From NCBI GenBank assembly GCA_963667195.1, contig OY762962.1, positions 62,001 through 126,000 on the forward strand: a stretch of 64,000 bases of DNA, read 5' to 3'. The notes beneath the pieces are model-generated. The model was not told where the DNA came from and did not search any database. It saw nothing but the letters and a program-made list of their open reading frames with translations. This DNA comes from UBA7703 sp963667195. GTDB taxonomy: Bacteria; Bacillota; Clostridia; Christensenellales; CAG-138. This document shows positions 43,323 through 54,398 of this stretch, piece after piece. The first letter of the stretch is position 1. Every line of letters begins with the position of its first letter. A program made the translations under genes and the position numbers.

Positions 43323-44701
43323 GTATGACGCACCACCTCAAAGCGCTCCATCCGGCAGCGCTCGTATTCCGGTATTCCCGCCTTGCGCTTGGCGATCTTG
43401 AGCTGCTCCTCCACCGTATCTACGCCTTCGAGATTGGGCAAAAGCAGCCCTTTCCGGTAGCCGGAGGTGACGATCACGCCATAGCGCTTCGCGTCCAGCT
43501 GCTCGATGGAATCGATGCGCTCCGCGTTGCCCAGCACATCCACGCTATACGTGATGCGCTCCAGCTCGTCCGCGCAGACGGGATCAAAGCGCGGGTCGTC
43601 GCTGCAGGCGGAAATCGCGTTCTTCACGATCTCGTGCGCGATGTTCTCCGTTGCGGCGGAAATCGTGCCGATGCATCCGCGCAGTTTTCCGGCGATCTTG
43701 AGCGAAACAAACACGCCGGCTCTGGTCTTCATCTCCTCTGGCAGATCGTCCGGAAGGTCGGGCACTTCTCCCGAACGGACAAAAGATTCGATGGTTTGCC
43801 GCGCGAGCTGTACGTACGCATCCTCCCCCGCGCGAACTGCGCCGAGCCGTTCCCGCTCCGCCCGCTGGTAAAGAACGTCGAACGCGCGGTTCTCGTTTGT
43901 CCCCTCCGGCGTAAAGGCCGCAACCGTGTAGCCTACGCCGAACGGCCCTTCGTAGCTGAGCAGCTCGCTTTTCACGTTCAAGCGATCCAGCGTACCCGCG
44001 AGCGCCCAGAAGGTGCAGAGTCCGCATTCCGCCGCGTCTTCGCAGAGCGTGGAGTCCAGCGTCATCAACTTTAGAAAATCGCCCTCCGCCATGGCTTCGG
44101 TCGAGAGGCGGTCAAACACGGGCCCGCTCGGGTGGAACCCGTATGGCCCGCTTTCCAATAGTTTATGCGAAAGGTCTCCGCTCGCGATCACGACGACATC
44201 GCGGTCTAATTCCTCCGCCGTCTTTTTGATGCATTTACCGAGGCGGTAATGCTCCGCGGCATCCATGGCGGAAAGCCCGATACGAACCACCTCGCAAGGC
44301 AGTTCACGCTCCGCTAAAAACGAAAGCGGAATGATCGTGCCATGATCGAGCGCCTTCTCCCGTTCGCCTTTCGTGCCCGCGGGTAAGCCCGCGCGCTTTG
44401 CGTTTCGTTCCAGCGCGAGGGCAAACGCTTCATCGTAGACCGCGTTGACCTGCACCTGCTCCGCGCCAAAGCGCTTCATGTCTCCGCGCGCCTTCTTGCC
44501 GGGCGAAATATGAAAATAGTCCGCGTAACTCGTGGCGTGAGAGGAGATGATCACAATCGTTTCCGGCGAAAGCTCGCGCACACGCCGCGCAATCTCGCGA
44601 TACGCTGCCGTAGTCGCGCGGATTTCGCGTTCCTGTCCCTGCCCGATTTGCGGCAGGATAATCGGCGGATGCGGTACGATCGCAGCCAGTTGAATCGGCA
44701 T
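43319..44701 (-). CDS. Fused MEMO-AMMECR1 protein of the AmmeMemoRadiSam system
   Basis: A 460-residue fusion. Residues ~1-270 are the MEMO domain (dioxygenase-like fold): PIQLAAIVPHPPIILPQIG, VIISSHATSYADYF, VVVIASGDLSH with putative metal-binding His residues. Residues ~290-460 are AMMECR1: GVFVSLKIAGKLRGCIGTI carries the signature LRGCIG, followed by DPRF and YGVIV. The ATG at 44701 is chosen for GAGGAG upstream; the frame is open for another 68 codons, but those would overlap the promoter and are not conserved in type. It is coupled to amrS by ATGA overlap and driven by a strong promoter. The function is unknown. Confidence 0.92.
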   Translation of the reverse strand: MPIQLAAIVPHPPIILPQIGQGQEREIRATTAAYREIARRVRELSPETIVIISSHATSYADYFHISPGKKARGDMKRFGAEQVQVNAVYDEAFALALERNAKRAGLPAGTKGEREKALDHGTIIPLSFLAERELPCEVVRIGLSAMDAAEHYRLGKCIKKTAEELDRDVVVIASGDLSHKLLESGPYGFHPSGPVFDRLSTEAMAEGDFLKLMTLDSTLCEDAAECGLCTFWALAGTLDRLNVKSELLSYEGPFGVGYTVAAFTPEGTNENRAFDVLYQRAERERLGAVRAGEDAYVQLARQTIESFVRSGEVPDLPDDLPEEMKTRAGVFVSLKIAGKLRGCIGTISAATENIAHEIVKNAISACSDDPRFDPVCADELERITYSVDVLGNAERIDSIEQLDAKRYGVIVTSGYRKGLLLPNLEGVDTVEEQLKIAKRKAGIPEYERCRMERFEVVRHT

Positions 44702-44756
44702 ATGCTCTCCTCGGTTTCGTTTGTTTTGCGTTATAAATCGGTTGATTTTCGGACTT

Positions 44757-44785
44757 ATTTTAACACTTCGTCCGTGGTGTGTCAA
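44757..44785 (-). promoter_or_regulatory. Promoter of the AmmeMemoRadiSam operon
   Basis: On the minus strand TTGACA (44785-44780) and TAAAAT (44762-44757) are 17 bp apart, about 55 bp before the MEMO start. Confidence 0.8.
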
Positions 44786-44823
44786 AAACGGGTCGTTGCC
44801 ATTTGTATCATTTTGTGACGATT

Positions 44824-44853
44824 TTGGTTTCTCTTTCGGTTCTGTGCTAAAAT
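44824..44853 (+). promoter_or_regulatory. Possible promoter of the M15 peptidase gene
   Basis: TAAAAT at 44848-44853 with TTGGTT 18 bp upstream; the -35 is weak. The gene starts 27 bp downstream of the -10. Confidence 0.45.
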
Positions 44854-44879
44854 ATAGAGTACGTGCAAAAGGAGTAACC

Positions 44880-46232
44880 ATGACGGAGCGAGCGGGTCGG
44901 CACAAGAACTATAATCAGATGAGAAACGCGGCGGTTGTCGCGCTTTTGGGCGTGATCAGCCTCTGCGTGCTGTTTCTGCTGATCATGCTGCCGCTTCGCG
45001 CGCTCAACGAGCACCGCGAACTTGAGGCCACCGCGAGCCCCGCGCAAACGCCAAGCGTAACCGCGATGCCGTCGCCCAGCCCGACGCCGCGCGTTCCTTC
45101 CGTTTTGACCTTCGACGAGAGCACCGATAATCCCATGCCCGTGCGGGAAAGCCGTGTCGCATTCGGACGCGGATACAAGCTGCGCGGGACTGTGCAGTCC
45201 AACTATCCCCTGACATCGGTCTCGCTCGAAATCAACTGCGCGTTCAGCGAAGACCCGCGCTATCCCTATGTAAAGACCGTCTCTTTCGATCCGAATAACC
45301 TCGTCTATTCCTATCCGCTGGACGATGCGCTCACGAAAGAGGGCGTTTCACTCGATTCCCTCACGCAGTTTTCCGCACTGGGCGTGGGCATCCATACCCT
45401 CAAGATTTTTGCCACCAGCACCGGTCAGGAAACGCCGGAGAAGCTCTTTGAAACCCGGTTTTACATCCTCTCGAACAGCTGGAATACGATCAAAAAATCC
45501 GACTTTTCGAATAACAGCTATGAAACGGCACTGCGCTTCTTCAAGGACAAAGACGCGTTTCTCTACCGTTACCAGTGGGTAGACGCGCGCTATGTCGTCG
45601 CCGATCCCGATTGGGAGAACGAGTACATCGTCTCCTACGACGCTCTGCCCGGACGCGAGCCCTGGCGCATCCATAAGTTCGCGCTGCCGTACTACAAGGA
45701 AGCGTCGTTCTACCTCAACAACGTCCACGTTCGCGTCTCCGGCACCAACGGGGACTCCGGCGTGTTGCTGCTGCGGGACCTGATCGACACCTATAACGGA
45801 AGCTACTGCTCCCGCTTTACCTCCAGCGAAACGCACATCAGCCACCATGCGTTCGGCACGGCAACGGACATCAACGGCGGCATGGGCGCAAACGACAATC
45901 TCAAGGAGAACATAGAGCTGATCAACACCGAGGTGCGCGATAAGCTCGTCTACAACGGCATCAAGACGGAAAATGGCGTCTCCTACTATGATTATACCTA
46001 CTCCGGCGATTCCCTGCTTTGGGTGTATCAGACCATTCCGGAGACCGTGATCAACTACATTCTCTACGAGCTTGCCTTCTATCGCGCGGGGTTCCAATGG
46101 GGGCACTATTATGTCTCCACCAGCGACGGCATGCACTTCACGCTGACAGACAACATCCGCATCAGCCACGACGGCAACGACGGGCTAAGAAAAGTGTTTG
46201 ATTATTGCGAAACCTATACGCCTGCGGAATAG
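44880..46232 (+). CDS. Membrane-anchored M15-family peptidase (D-Ala-D-Ala carboxypeptidase-like)
   Basis: Probably trims the peptidoglycan stem peptide outside the cell. The start is ATG 44880, with AAGGAG just upstream; the product is 450 residues. One membrane helix lies at about 18-40 (AVVALLGVISLCVLFLLIML), followed by a Ser/Thr/Pro linker (SPAQTPSVTAMPSPSPTP). A beta-rich Ig-like region at about 80-200 comes next. The catalytic domain at the C terminus has SHHAFGTATDIN (SxHxxGxAxD, zinc ligands His and Asp) and GMHFTLTD with the last His. It is divergent from the AmmeMemoRadiSam operon. VanY/DacY-like activity is likely, but the exact bond cut is not known. Confidence 0.87.
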   Translation: MTERAGRHKNYNQMRNAAVVALLGVISLCVLFLLIMLPLRALNEHRELEATASPAQTPSVTAMPSPSPTPRVPSVLTFDESTDNPMPVRESRVAFGRGYKLRGTVQSNYPLTSVSLEINCAFSEDPRYPYVKTVSFDPNNLVYSYPLDDALTKEGVSLDSLTQFSALGVGIHTLKIFATSTGQETPEKLFETRFYILSNSWNTIKKSDFSNNSYETALRFFKDKDAFLYRYQWVDARYVVADPDWENEYIVSYDALPGREPWRIHKFALPYYKEASFYLNNVHVRVSGTNGDSGVLLLRDLIDTYNGSYCSRFTSSETHISHHAFGTATDINGGMGANDNLKENIELINTEVRDKLVYNGIKTENGVSYYDYTYSGDSLLWVYQTIPETVINYILYELAFYRAGFQWGHYYVSTSDGMHFTLTDNIRISHDGNDGLRKVFDYCETYTPAE

Positions 46233-46278
46233 TTGCGCAAATCCTGCTTCGGATTTTGATTTGAAAACGAGGGTTAAG

Positions 46279-46545
46279 ATGCAGATTTATATTCGTTTTT
46301 TAGCGATCGGCAACAACTTGAAAAAAGACTACACCCCTTTCTCGGTGCCGGAAAACGCAAACGCAGGGTTCCTCTTTGGCGCAATCGAGACCGCCGGACG
46401 CGCGGGCGTGTTCTGCCCCGCGGCGGACTGGCCCGGCTTGCCGGAGCAGGTGTTATTTGCGGCCGACGCGCACATGCTGCGTCCAGACGAACAACTGCAG
46501 GAAGGTCAACAGATCAGCATCATCGGTCAGATGATCGGCGGCTAA
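46279..46545 (+). CDS. MoaD/ThiS-like sulfur-carrier protein
   Basis: An 88-residue beta-grasp protein ending in MIGG; the terminal Gly-Gly is the site that is adenylated and thiocarboxylated in MoaD and ThiS. ATG 46279 is chosen because the protein then starts with the expected strand MQIYIRFLAIGN. The gene lies directly before the ferredoxin and aldehyde oxidoreductase genes, so sulfur insertion into molybdopterin/tungstopterin is the best guess. No MoeB-like activating gene is nearby. Confidence 0.78.
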   Translation: MQIYIRFLAIGNNLKKDYTPFSVPENANAGFLFGAIETAGRAGVFCPAADWPGLPEQVLFAADAHMLRPDEQLQEGQQISIIGQMIGG

Positions 46546-46591
46546 CAAATCGCTCTTACAAATCTAGTTCTAGCTTTCATCCTGTATTTTA

Positions 46592-46621
46592 TTGACAAAA
46601 TGTGCTCTTCATGATTATGAT
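46592..46621 (+). promoter_or_regulatory. Promoter of the ferredoxin-AOR operon
   Basis: TTGACA (46592-46597) and TATGAT (46616-46621) are 18 bp apart, about 65 bp before the ferredoxin ATG and downstream of the MoaD-like gene. Confidence 0.78.
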
Positions 46622-46685
46622 TTTTCATAACCACTCGTTTTATGCGTAATTTTTCTCAAAGAATAACGATCGGAGAGTGTTTTCT

Positions 46686-47093
46686 ATGCCTAAAATTTTG
46701 CGAGCGGACGGTATGAACAAGTGCCTGGGATGTTTTACCTGCATGCTCACTTGCGCCGCCGTCAACAAAAAAGAGCACAGCATGTTCAAGAGTGCAATTC
46801 GCGTTCGCACCACGGGCGGACTCACCAGCAGCTTCGTCGGCATCGTTTGCCATGGTTGCACGGACGAGCGCGCCTGTGCGGAAGCCTGCCCGACAGGCGC
46901 ACTCAAGCCGCGCACGGGCGGCGGCGTGGTCCTCACACCGGAGAAGTGCATCGGCTGCAAGAAGTGCATCGATGCGTGCATCGTTGGCGCGGTCAACTTT
47001 GACGACGATCTGCATATCCCGATCATTTGCAAGCATTGCGGCATCTGCGCGCAGTTCTGCCCGCATCAGTGCCTGACGATGGAGGAGGTTTGA
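46686..47093 (+). CDS. Four-cluster ferredoxin, electron partner of AOR
   Basis: A 135-residue iron-sulfur protein with sixteen cysteines in four groups: CLGCFTCMLTC, CHGC-x5-CAEACP, CIGCKKCIDAC and CKHCGICAQFCP. Each fits one [4Fe-4S] cluster. This is the polyferredoxin type found next to tungsten aldehyde:ferredoxin oxidoreductases (compare E. coli YdhY beside YdhV). ATG 46686 has GGAG ten bases upstream. The stop is three bases from the AOR start, so the two are made together. It probably carries electrons between the AOR and other partners in the cytosol. Confidence 0.93.
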   Translation: MPKILRADGMNKCLGCFTCMLTCAAVNKKEHSMFKSAIRVRTTGGLTSSFVGIVCHGCTDERACAEACPTGALKPRTGGGVVLTPEKCIGCKKCIDACIVGAVNFDDDLHIPIICKHCGICAQFCPHQCLTMEEV

Positions 47094-47096
47094 TCT

Positions 47097-48923
47097 ATGC
47101 TGGGTGATGACAAGAAAGTACTCTTTATCGATCTTGGCACGGAGAAACTTCGCATTGAGAAGCGCGCCGATCTGAACCAGTATCTGGGCGGCATCGGCAT
47201 CGCAATTCGTCTGTTCGAGGAAAATTTTCACCCCGATCTGCCGCCGCTGGACGATTCGCAGCCGATCGTGTTTGCCGTCGGCGCGCTGACTTCCGTGTTT
47301 CCCGTGATGACCAAAACGGTTGCGGTCTTCTATTCGCCGCACACAGGCGAGCTCGGCGAAAGCTATGCGGGCGGCAGACTCGCGTTTGCGATGATGCAGG
47401 CGGGATACGACGCCATCGTCATCACAGGCAAGGCAAAACGCCCGATGTATATCTCCGTCCAATCGGACAATGTCTCGTTCCGCGACGCGCGTGCGCTTTG
47501 GGGCCTGCCCAGCACCGTGATCGGTCGCGTGATTCGTGAACGGGAGCCGGGCCCCGGCAAGCGGAGCATCATCCGCATCGGCCCCGCCGGCGAAAACGGC
47601 GTCACCTATGCCAGCGTTTGCGTCGATACCTATCGGCACTTTGGGCGTCTCGGCCTCGGCGCCTGCATGGGTGCAAAAAACCTGAAAGCGATGCAGGTTT
47701 ACGGCACAAAGCCGATTGCAATCAAGGACTTCCCCGCCTACTGGAACGCCTATCGCGCCGTCTACAAAAAATGCACGGAGACCGAGCTGATGCAGAAGTA
47801 TCACGATCTCGGCACCTCCATCAACATTGAGCCGCTCAACTCCCTCGGCGTACTGCCGACGAAGAACCTCAAACAGGCGGTGTTTGAGCACGGCGAGAAG
47901 ATCAGCGGCGAGGAATTTGCCAATAAGAACCTGATCCGCAAGATGGCATGCGTCGGCTGCCCGGTCGGCTGCATCCACATCGGCCAGTTCCGTCGCGAAT
48001 TCGACAAAGAAGGGCACGAGTACGAGTCCATCAGCGTTGGCTATGATTATGAGCTCATCTTCTCCCTCGGCAGCTTTCTCGGCATCAAGTCTACTGATGA
48101 GATTCTGGAGTTGATCGACGAAGTGGAGGAGCTCGGTATGGACGCCATGTCCGCTGGCGTGGTGCTCGGCTGGGCGACCGAAGCCTATCAGCGCGGTATT
48201 ATCACCGATAAGGAGACACTTGTCCCGCTCAAGTTTGGCGACAAGGACGGGTATATCAAGGCGCTGGATCATATCGCCTGCTCCGCAAACGAGTTTTACG
48301 CCGCGCTGGGCAAGGGTGTTGCGCATGCTTCCTCCGTCTATGGCGGCGCGGATTTCGCCATGCAGATCGCGGGCAACGAGATGGCGGGTTATCATACGGG
48401 CTACGGCGCGCTTGTCGGCATGTCCTGCGGCGCGCGGCACTCGCATCTTTGCAACGGCGGATACTCCATCGATCAGGGTCTCAAGGCGGTGGATATCGAC
48501 GTCATTGCGCAAAAGCTCTTTCAGGAAGAGATCGATCGGTGCATGCTCAACTCCCTGATCATGTGCCTCTTCGCACGAAAGGTCTATGACCGCACTACGA
48601 TTCTGATGGCGCTGCAATCGCTGGGTTATTCGTTTACCGATGCGGACCTCACGCGCGTTGCGGAGGAAACGTATGTGGCGAAGATTCGCGTCAAGCGAGC
48701 GATGGGCTTTGATCAGGAGGCGGTTCGCTTCCCGAAACGCTTTTTTGAAACACCCAGTATGCACGGCCCGCTCGACGAGGAATCCGCTTACGAAACGCAG
48801 CGCAAGTTTAACGCGATGACCAACGATCTGGTCAAGCGCTATGAAGCTCAACCTGCGGGGCAGCCCGAGGAGCAGTCCCCCGCCGCACCGAAGAAGCCCG
48901 CGAAGGTCGCCGATCCCTCGTAA
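47097..48923 (+). CDS. Aldehyde:ferredoxin oxidoreductase (tungsten/molybdenum pterin)
   Basis: Oxidises aldehydes to acids with low-potential electrons, or runs in reverse, using a bis-pterin tungsten or molybdenum centre and one [4Fe-4S] cluster. At 608 residues it has the family length. Family marks are YLGGIGIAIRLF, GELGESYAGGRLAFAMMQAGYDAIVITGKA, IRIGPAGENGVTYA and the cluster motif ACVGCPVGC (CxxCxxxC). A later Cys should complete the cluster. The closest architecture is the E. coli YdhV-like branch that works with a polyferredoxin. The C-terminal tail is Pro/Glu/Lys-rich and may be disordered. Substrate and metal cannot be decided from sequence. Confidence 0.94.
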   Translation: MLGDDKKVLFIDLGTEKLRIEKRADLNQYLGGIGIAIRLFEENFHPDLPPLDDSQPIVFAVGALTSVFPVMTKTVAVFYSPHTGELGESYAGGRLAFAMMQAGYDAIVITGKAKRPMYISVQSDNVSFRDARALWGLPSTVIGRVIREREPGPGKRSIIRIGPAGENGVTYASVCVDTYRHFGRLGLGACMGAKNLKAMQVYGTKPIAIKDFPAYWNAYRAVYKKCTETELMQKYHDLGTSINIEPLNSLGVLPTKNLKQAVFEHGEKISGEEFANKNLIRKMACVGCPVGCIHIGQFRREFDKEGHEYESISVGYDYELIFSLGSFLGIKSTDEILELIDEVEELGMDAMSAGVVLGWATEAYQRGIITDKETLVPLKFGDKDGYIKALDHIACSANEFYAALGKGVAHASSVYGGADFAMQIAGNEMAGYHTGYGALVGMSCGARHSHLCNGGYSIDQGLKAVDIDVIAQKLFQEEIDRCMLNSLIMCLFARKVYDRTTILMALQSLGYSFTDADLTRVAEETYVAKIRVKRAMGFDQEAVRFPKRFFETPSMHGPLDEESAYETQRKFNAMTNDLVKRYEAQPAGQPEEQSPAAPKKPAKVADPS

Positions 48924-48963
48924 TCCTTTCATCGATCTCGAACCCAAAACCTAATAAAAACAA

Positions 48964-48993
48964 AAAACGTCCGCCTGTAGAGGCGGACGTTTT
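48964..48993. terminator. Bidirectional terminator between AOR and ppdK
   Basis: A stem (AACGTCCGCC / GGCGGACGTT) flanked by A-runs and T-runs, with a 6-base loop, in the 83-bp gap between two convergent genes. Confidence 0.9.
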
Positions 48994-49006
48994 GTTGATC
49001 TGTTGC

Positions 49007-51637
<2,631 letters not shown>

Positions 51638-51672
51638 AACCTCTTCCTCCTTTGATTCTCTAACAGCAAATA

Positions 51673-51701
51673 ATTATATCGTTTCCCTAGATGTTATGCA
51701 A
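51673..51701 (-). promoter_or_regulatory. ppdK promoter
   Basis: On the minus strand TTGCAT (51701-51696) and a consensus TATAAT (51678-51673) are 17 bp apart, about 36 bp before the ppdK start. Confidence 0.82.
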
Positions 51702-51940
51702 GAAAAATCGCAATTAGGAGCTTATGCCAAAGCAGGGTTTGCAATGGTGAACCGCATGCCATTGCATTCTATCTATTAAAAAATCCGCTAAATATTCGGA
51801 TTTTCGATATTCCCCCCAAATTGATCGTCCCCGTACCCGCAGGAAATCCTGCATAAGTATAGCATCTCTATCAAAATTGACATGATCGATGTATGCTCCT
51901 TGCGCAGGCTATCACGCCCCCGATTCACGATAAACGAAAA

Positions 51941-51963
51941 ACGGAGCCGAAAAACGGCTCCGT
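51941..51963 (-). terminator. Terminator of the prsA-small protein operon
   Basis: ACGGAGCCG pairs with CGGCTCCGT around a 5-base loop; on the minus strand the stem is followed by TTTTTCG. It lies 18 bp after the stop of the 29-residue protein gene. Confidence 0.87.
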
Positions 51964-51980
51964 CTGTTGCACAAGGTGAT

Positions 51981-52070
51981 TTATGCGATGGCATAAATGA
52001 TGGATGCGATTGTTCCGAGTATCATCATGATCGCCACGATCAGGCTGAAAATTCTCAGACCCTTGCTCAT
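51981..52070 (-). CDS. 29-residue single-span membrane protein downstream of prsA
   Basis: A small open frame not usually called. It begins MSKGLRIFSLIVAIMM and ends SIIYAIA: a short basic N terminus then about 22 hydrophobic residues, a single membrane helix covering nearly the whole chain. GAGGA about ten bases upstream supports the ATG. It starts 18 bp after the prsA stop and is followed 18 bp later by a terminator, so it is the last gene of the prsA transcript. Small membrane proteins of this sort often regulate or stabilise membrane partners; here a link with PrsA-type secretion is only inferred from position. Confidence 0.7.
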   Translation of the reverse strand: MSKGLRIFSLIVAIMMILGTIASIIYAIA

Positions 52071-52088
52071 TGTCTCACGTCCTCTTCG

Positions 52089-53213
52089 TTATTTGCCGAT
52101 CGACGCATAGTTGTCCGGGAAGCGCGTAACCAGCGTCTCGTCGGCAACCCACTTGCTCACGATATCGTTGTAGTACTGCTGTTGATACAGCGACTGCTCA
52201 TAGGCGTCAAACGATACTTTGATGTCGGCATACGGAATCTCATGCGCGGCTTCGGTCGAAACACGCTTGATGATGTGCCAGCCGTAGTCGGACTGCACCG
52301 GCGCGGAAACTTCGCCATCCTTGGTCAGTGCGAGCGCCGCGGTGAGGAAGGACTCCACATAGCTTGCACCTTCGCCGACCAGATAGCCCTTGGCATTCGC
52401 TTCGTCCTTCATGCCGGGGTCGGTGTTATATTGCGTCAACAGGGTTTCAAAGTCTTCGCCTGCATCGATCTTTTGCTTGATCAGATTGGCAGTTGCTTCG
52501 TCCGCAACCAGAATCTGGCGCACACGGAAGAGTCCCGCGGGAACATACACCGCCGGCGCATTGTAGCCGTACTGCGCGTAGGTCTGATAGGTAAAGAATT
52601 CGGACGGTGTCTTATCGAAGAGCGTCTTCTGCGAAGCGAGCTCGTCGGTGTACTTTGCCGCCAATTCTTCTTCCGTCAGGGCGATGCCTTTGAGCAGCTC
52701 CGTGCGGTGCTTGCTCACGAGCGTCTGATTCTTCGCGTCCTCAAGCATGCTGGCCTGGAGCTTTTTCAGCGTGGTATTGTTCTGAACCAGCGCCTTGGTG
52801 AGCAGCGTCTTGGCATACGCGTCAACGTTCGTCGCGCCGGCCTTCTTCGCTTGATCTTTGAAGGAATCGATCGTATCCTGATAGTTCTTGTCCGCGGTCG
52901 TCTTGGCAGCTGCCAGTTCTTCGTCCGTCAGCGTGATGCCCGCCTGCTTCGCCTGATAGATCTTCATCGCGGAAGAGATCAGGTTGTTCAGCAGATAGTC
53001 GCGAAACTTTGCGATGCCATCCTCGGTGGAGGTGTCGTAGCCGTACGCGGAGGCATAGCTAAGGCTGTTTTGGTAGGAGTTTTTCAGCTGGGTCACAGTG
53101 ACTTGCTGGTCGCCGACCGTCGCCGCGAGCACGGGCTTGCCGCCGCAGCCGAGCAGCGTCGCCGCCGCCAGCACGATCACCAAAACCAGCGCGATTGTCT
53201 TGTTCCGTTTCAT
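52089..53213 (-). CDS. prsA: PrsA-like peptidyl-prolyl isomerase lipoprotein
   Basis: An extracytoplasmic foldase anchored by lipid. ATG 53213 has GGGAG upstream. The N-terminal signal has a lipobox (TLLGC), with Cys at about residue 23. A SurA/PrsA-type helical chaperone region follows (AQ-rich, about 35-230). Then comes a parvulin domain (about 230-340): RVRQILVADEATANLIKQKI, EDFETLLTQYNTDPG, GYLVGEGA and YGWHIIKRV. At 374 residues it is a little longer than Bacillus PrsA. It has a consensus promoter and shares its transcript with a 29-residue membrane protein. Confidence 0.92.
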   Translation of the reverse strand: MKRNKTIALVLVIVLAAATLLGCGGKPVLAATVGDQQVTVTQLKNSYQNSLSYASAYGYDTSTEDGIAKFRDYLLNNLISSAMKIYQAKQAGITLTDEELAAAKTTADKNYQDTIDSFKDQAKKAGATNVDAYAKTLLTKALVQNNTTLKKLQASMLEDAKNQTLVSKHRTELLKGIALTEEELAAKYTDELASQKTLFDKTPSEFFTYQTYAQYGYNAPAVYVPAGLFRVRQILVADEATANLIKQKIDAGEDFETLLTQYNTDPGMKDEANAKGYLVGEGASYVESFLTAALALTKDGEVSAPVQSDYGWHIIKRVSTEAAHEIPYADIKVSFDAYEQSLYQQQYYNDIVSKWVADETLVTRFPDNYASIGK

Positions 53214-53285
53214 GAATGTCAGTCTCCCTTTTGTATCAGTAGAGGTTCCAAAAAGCGCGATAAAAATTTGCGTTGAAACGAATGA

Positions 53286-53314
53286 ATTATACTCTTGGGC
53301 GGTCATCTTGTCAA
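53286..53314 (-). promoter_or_regulatory. prsA promoter, full consensus
   Basis: On the minus strand TTGACA (53314-53309) and TATAAT (53291-53286) are exactly 17 bp apart. The expected start lies near 53279, leaving a leader of about 65 bases. Confidence 0.9.
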
Positions 53315-53398
53315 TCAAACCAGCGTGCAAACAATACTTCCAGCGCGAATTCGGCATCTGTGTGCAGTTTGGTTTGAAAAGTGCAAAATTACGGCGCG

Positions 53399-54262
53399 TT
53401 ACGGGAGGATGCGAAGATACGCGGCCATTCCGCCGGTGTTGCCTTTGTCCCTGCGGTGCGAGTAGAGCCGCGGTGTCGTCATCGTGCAAATGTCGAAGAA
53501 CGAGATATGCTCCGGCAATACCCCTGCCTCGACAAACTGCCGGAACGCCACCATCCACAGATCGACGTGCGGCCTCGCGTTCTCCTGCTCCAGCACGCAC
53601 GGAAGACCGGGGTATGCTTCTGCAAACTCCTCGGCTACGTTGTGACCAACCTCAAAGCAGTCCGGACAGATGGAAGGCCCGACGCCTGCGAGAATGTCGG
53701 CGGGATCGGAGCCGTACTCCTGCGCCATCCGCTCGACCACGCGGGAACCGATGCGTCCCAGCGCGCCGCGCCAGCCCGCGTGCGCAAGGCCGATGCATCG
53801 CCTGACCGGATCAACGAAGTAAAACGCCATACAGTCCGCGTGCCCGGTGATCAGCGTGACCGCGGAATCGTTGGTGACGAGTCCGTCGCAGGGCGGCAAT
53901 GGATCGAGCAGGTACCCCTTGCCCATATCCGCGTGATCCACCTTGATGACGTTTGTTCCGTGCTCGTAGTTGTCCATGACCATCGTGTCAAACGGAATCT
54001 CCGCCGCGCGGCAGAAGATGTGATAGTTCTCCATTACATTGTCGCGGTTTTCAGGCCGCGTGAAGCTGAGATTGAGCGACGCAAAATACCCGTCGCTGAC
54101 ACCGCCGCTCCGCGCGGTAAACCCGTGGTCAAATCCACTGAGCTGTTCCAGCGAGGGCAGCGTATAAAGTCCCACGCCGTTGACGAGGTGAAACTTCGAG
54201 CCGCGGCGAGCTTGCGCATACTGTTTTAAAAATTCCGGCATTGATGTAACTTGATCTTGCAT
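53399..54262 (-). CDS. pgeF: Peptidoglycan editing factor PgeF (laccase-domain protein)
   Basis: A 287-residue member of the YfiH/DUF152/LACC1 family, which in E. coli prevents misincorporation of L-Ser in place of L-Ala in peptidoglycan; relatives act on purine nucleosides. Metal-site motifs are seen: LITGHADCMAFYFVD (His, Cys) and IGLAHAGWRGALGRI (His). GGAGAA upstream supports the ATG. Between this gene and nrdR lies a terminator, so it is probably transcribed separately. The family assignment is secure; the precise substrate is less so. Confidence 0.93.
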   Translation of the reverse strand: MQDQVTSMPEFLKQYAQARRGSKFHLVNGVGLYTLPSLEQLSGFDHGFTARSGGVSDGYFASLNLSFTRPENRDNVMENYHIFCRAAEIPFDTMVMDNYEHGTNVIKVDHADMGKGYLLDPLPPCDGLVTNDSAVTLITGHADCMAFYFVDPVRRCIGLAHAGWRGALGRIGSRVVERMAQEYGSDPADILAGVGPSICPDCFEVGHNVAEEFAEAYPGLPCVLEQENARPHVDLWMVAFRQFVEAGVLPEHISFFDICTMTTPRLYSHRRDKGNTGGMAAYLRILP

Positions 54263-54318
54263 GTTTCTCCAATGGTTCTGTGAACAGAGGTCTCGTGGTT
54301 TATAAAGGTGATTTTCTT

Positions 54319-54342
54319 GAAAAAAGGCGGCTCAGCGCCGCC
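54319..54342 (-). terminator. nrdR terminator
   Basis: On the minus strand GGCGGC pairs with GCCGCC around a 5-base loop and is followed by TTTTTT. Confidence 0.87.
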
Positions 54343-54398
54343 GGTGGTTGTTTGGTTCAAATGACACCACAAAAAACGATCCTTACCGGACAGCCGGA

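Noticed and set aside
44702..44905. N-terminal extension of the MEMO-AMMECR1 protein
   Set aside because: The extra 68 codons cover the divergent promoters and lack a ribosome site. ATG 44701 has GAGGAG and gives the conserved N terminus.
51882..53276. Open frame of 464 codons on the plus strand across prsA
   Set aside because: Antisense shadow of prsA; the minus strand has a lipoprotein signal, parvulin motifs, promoter and terminator.
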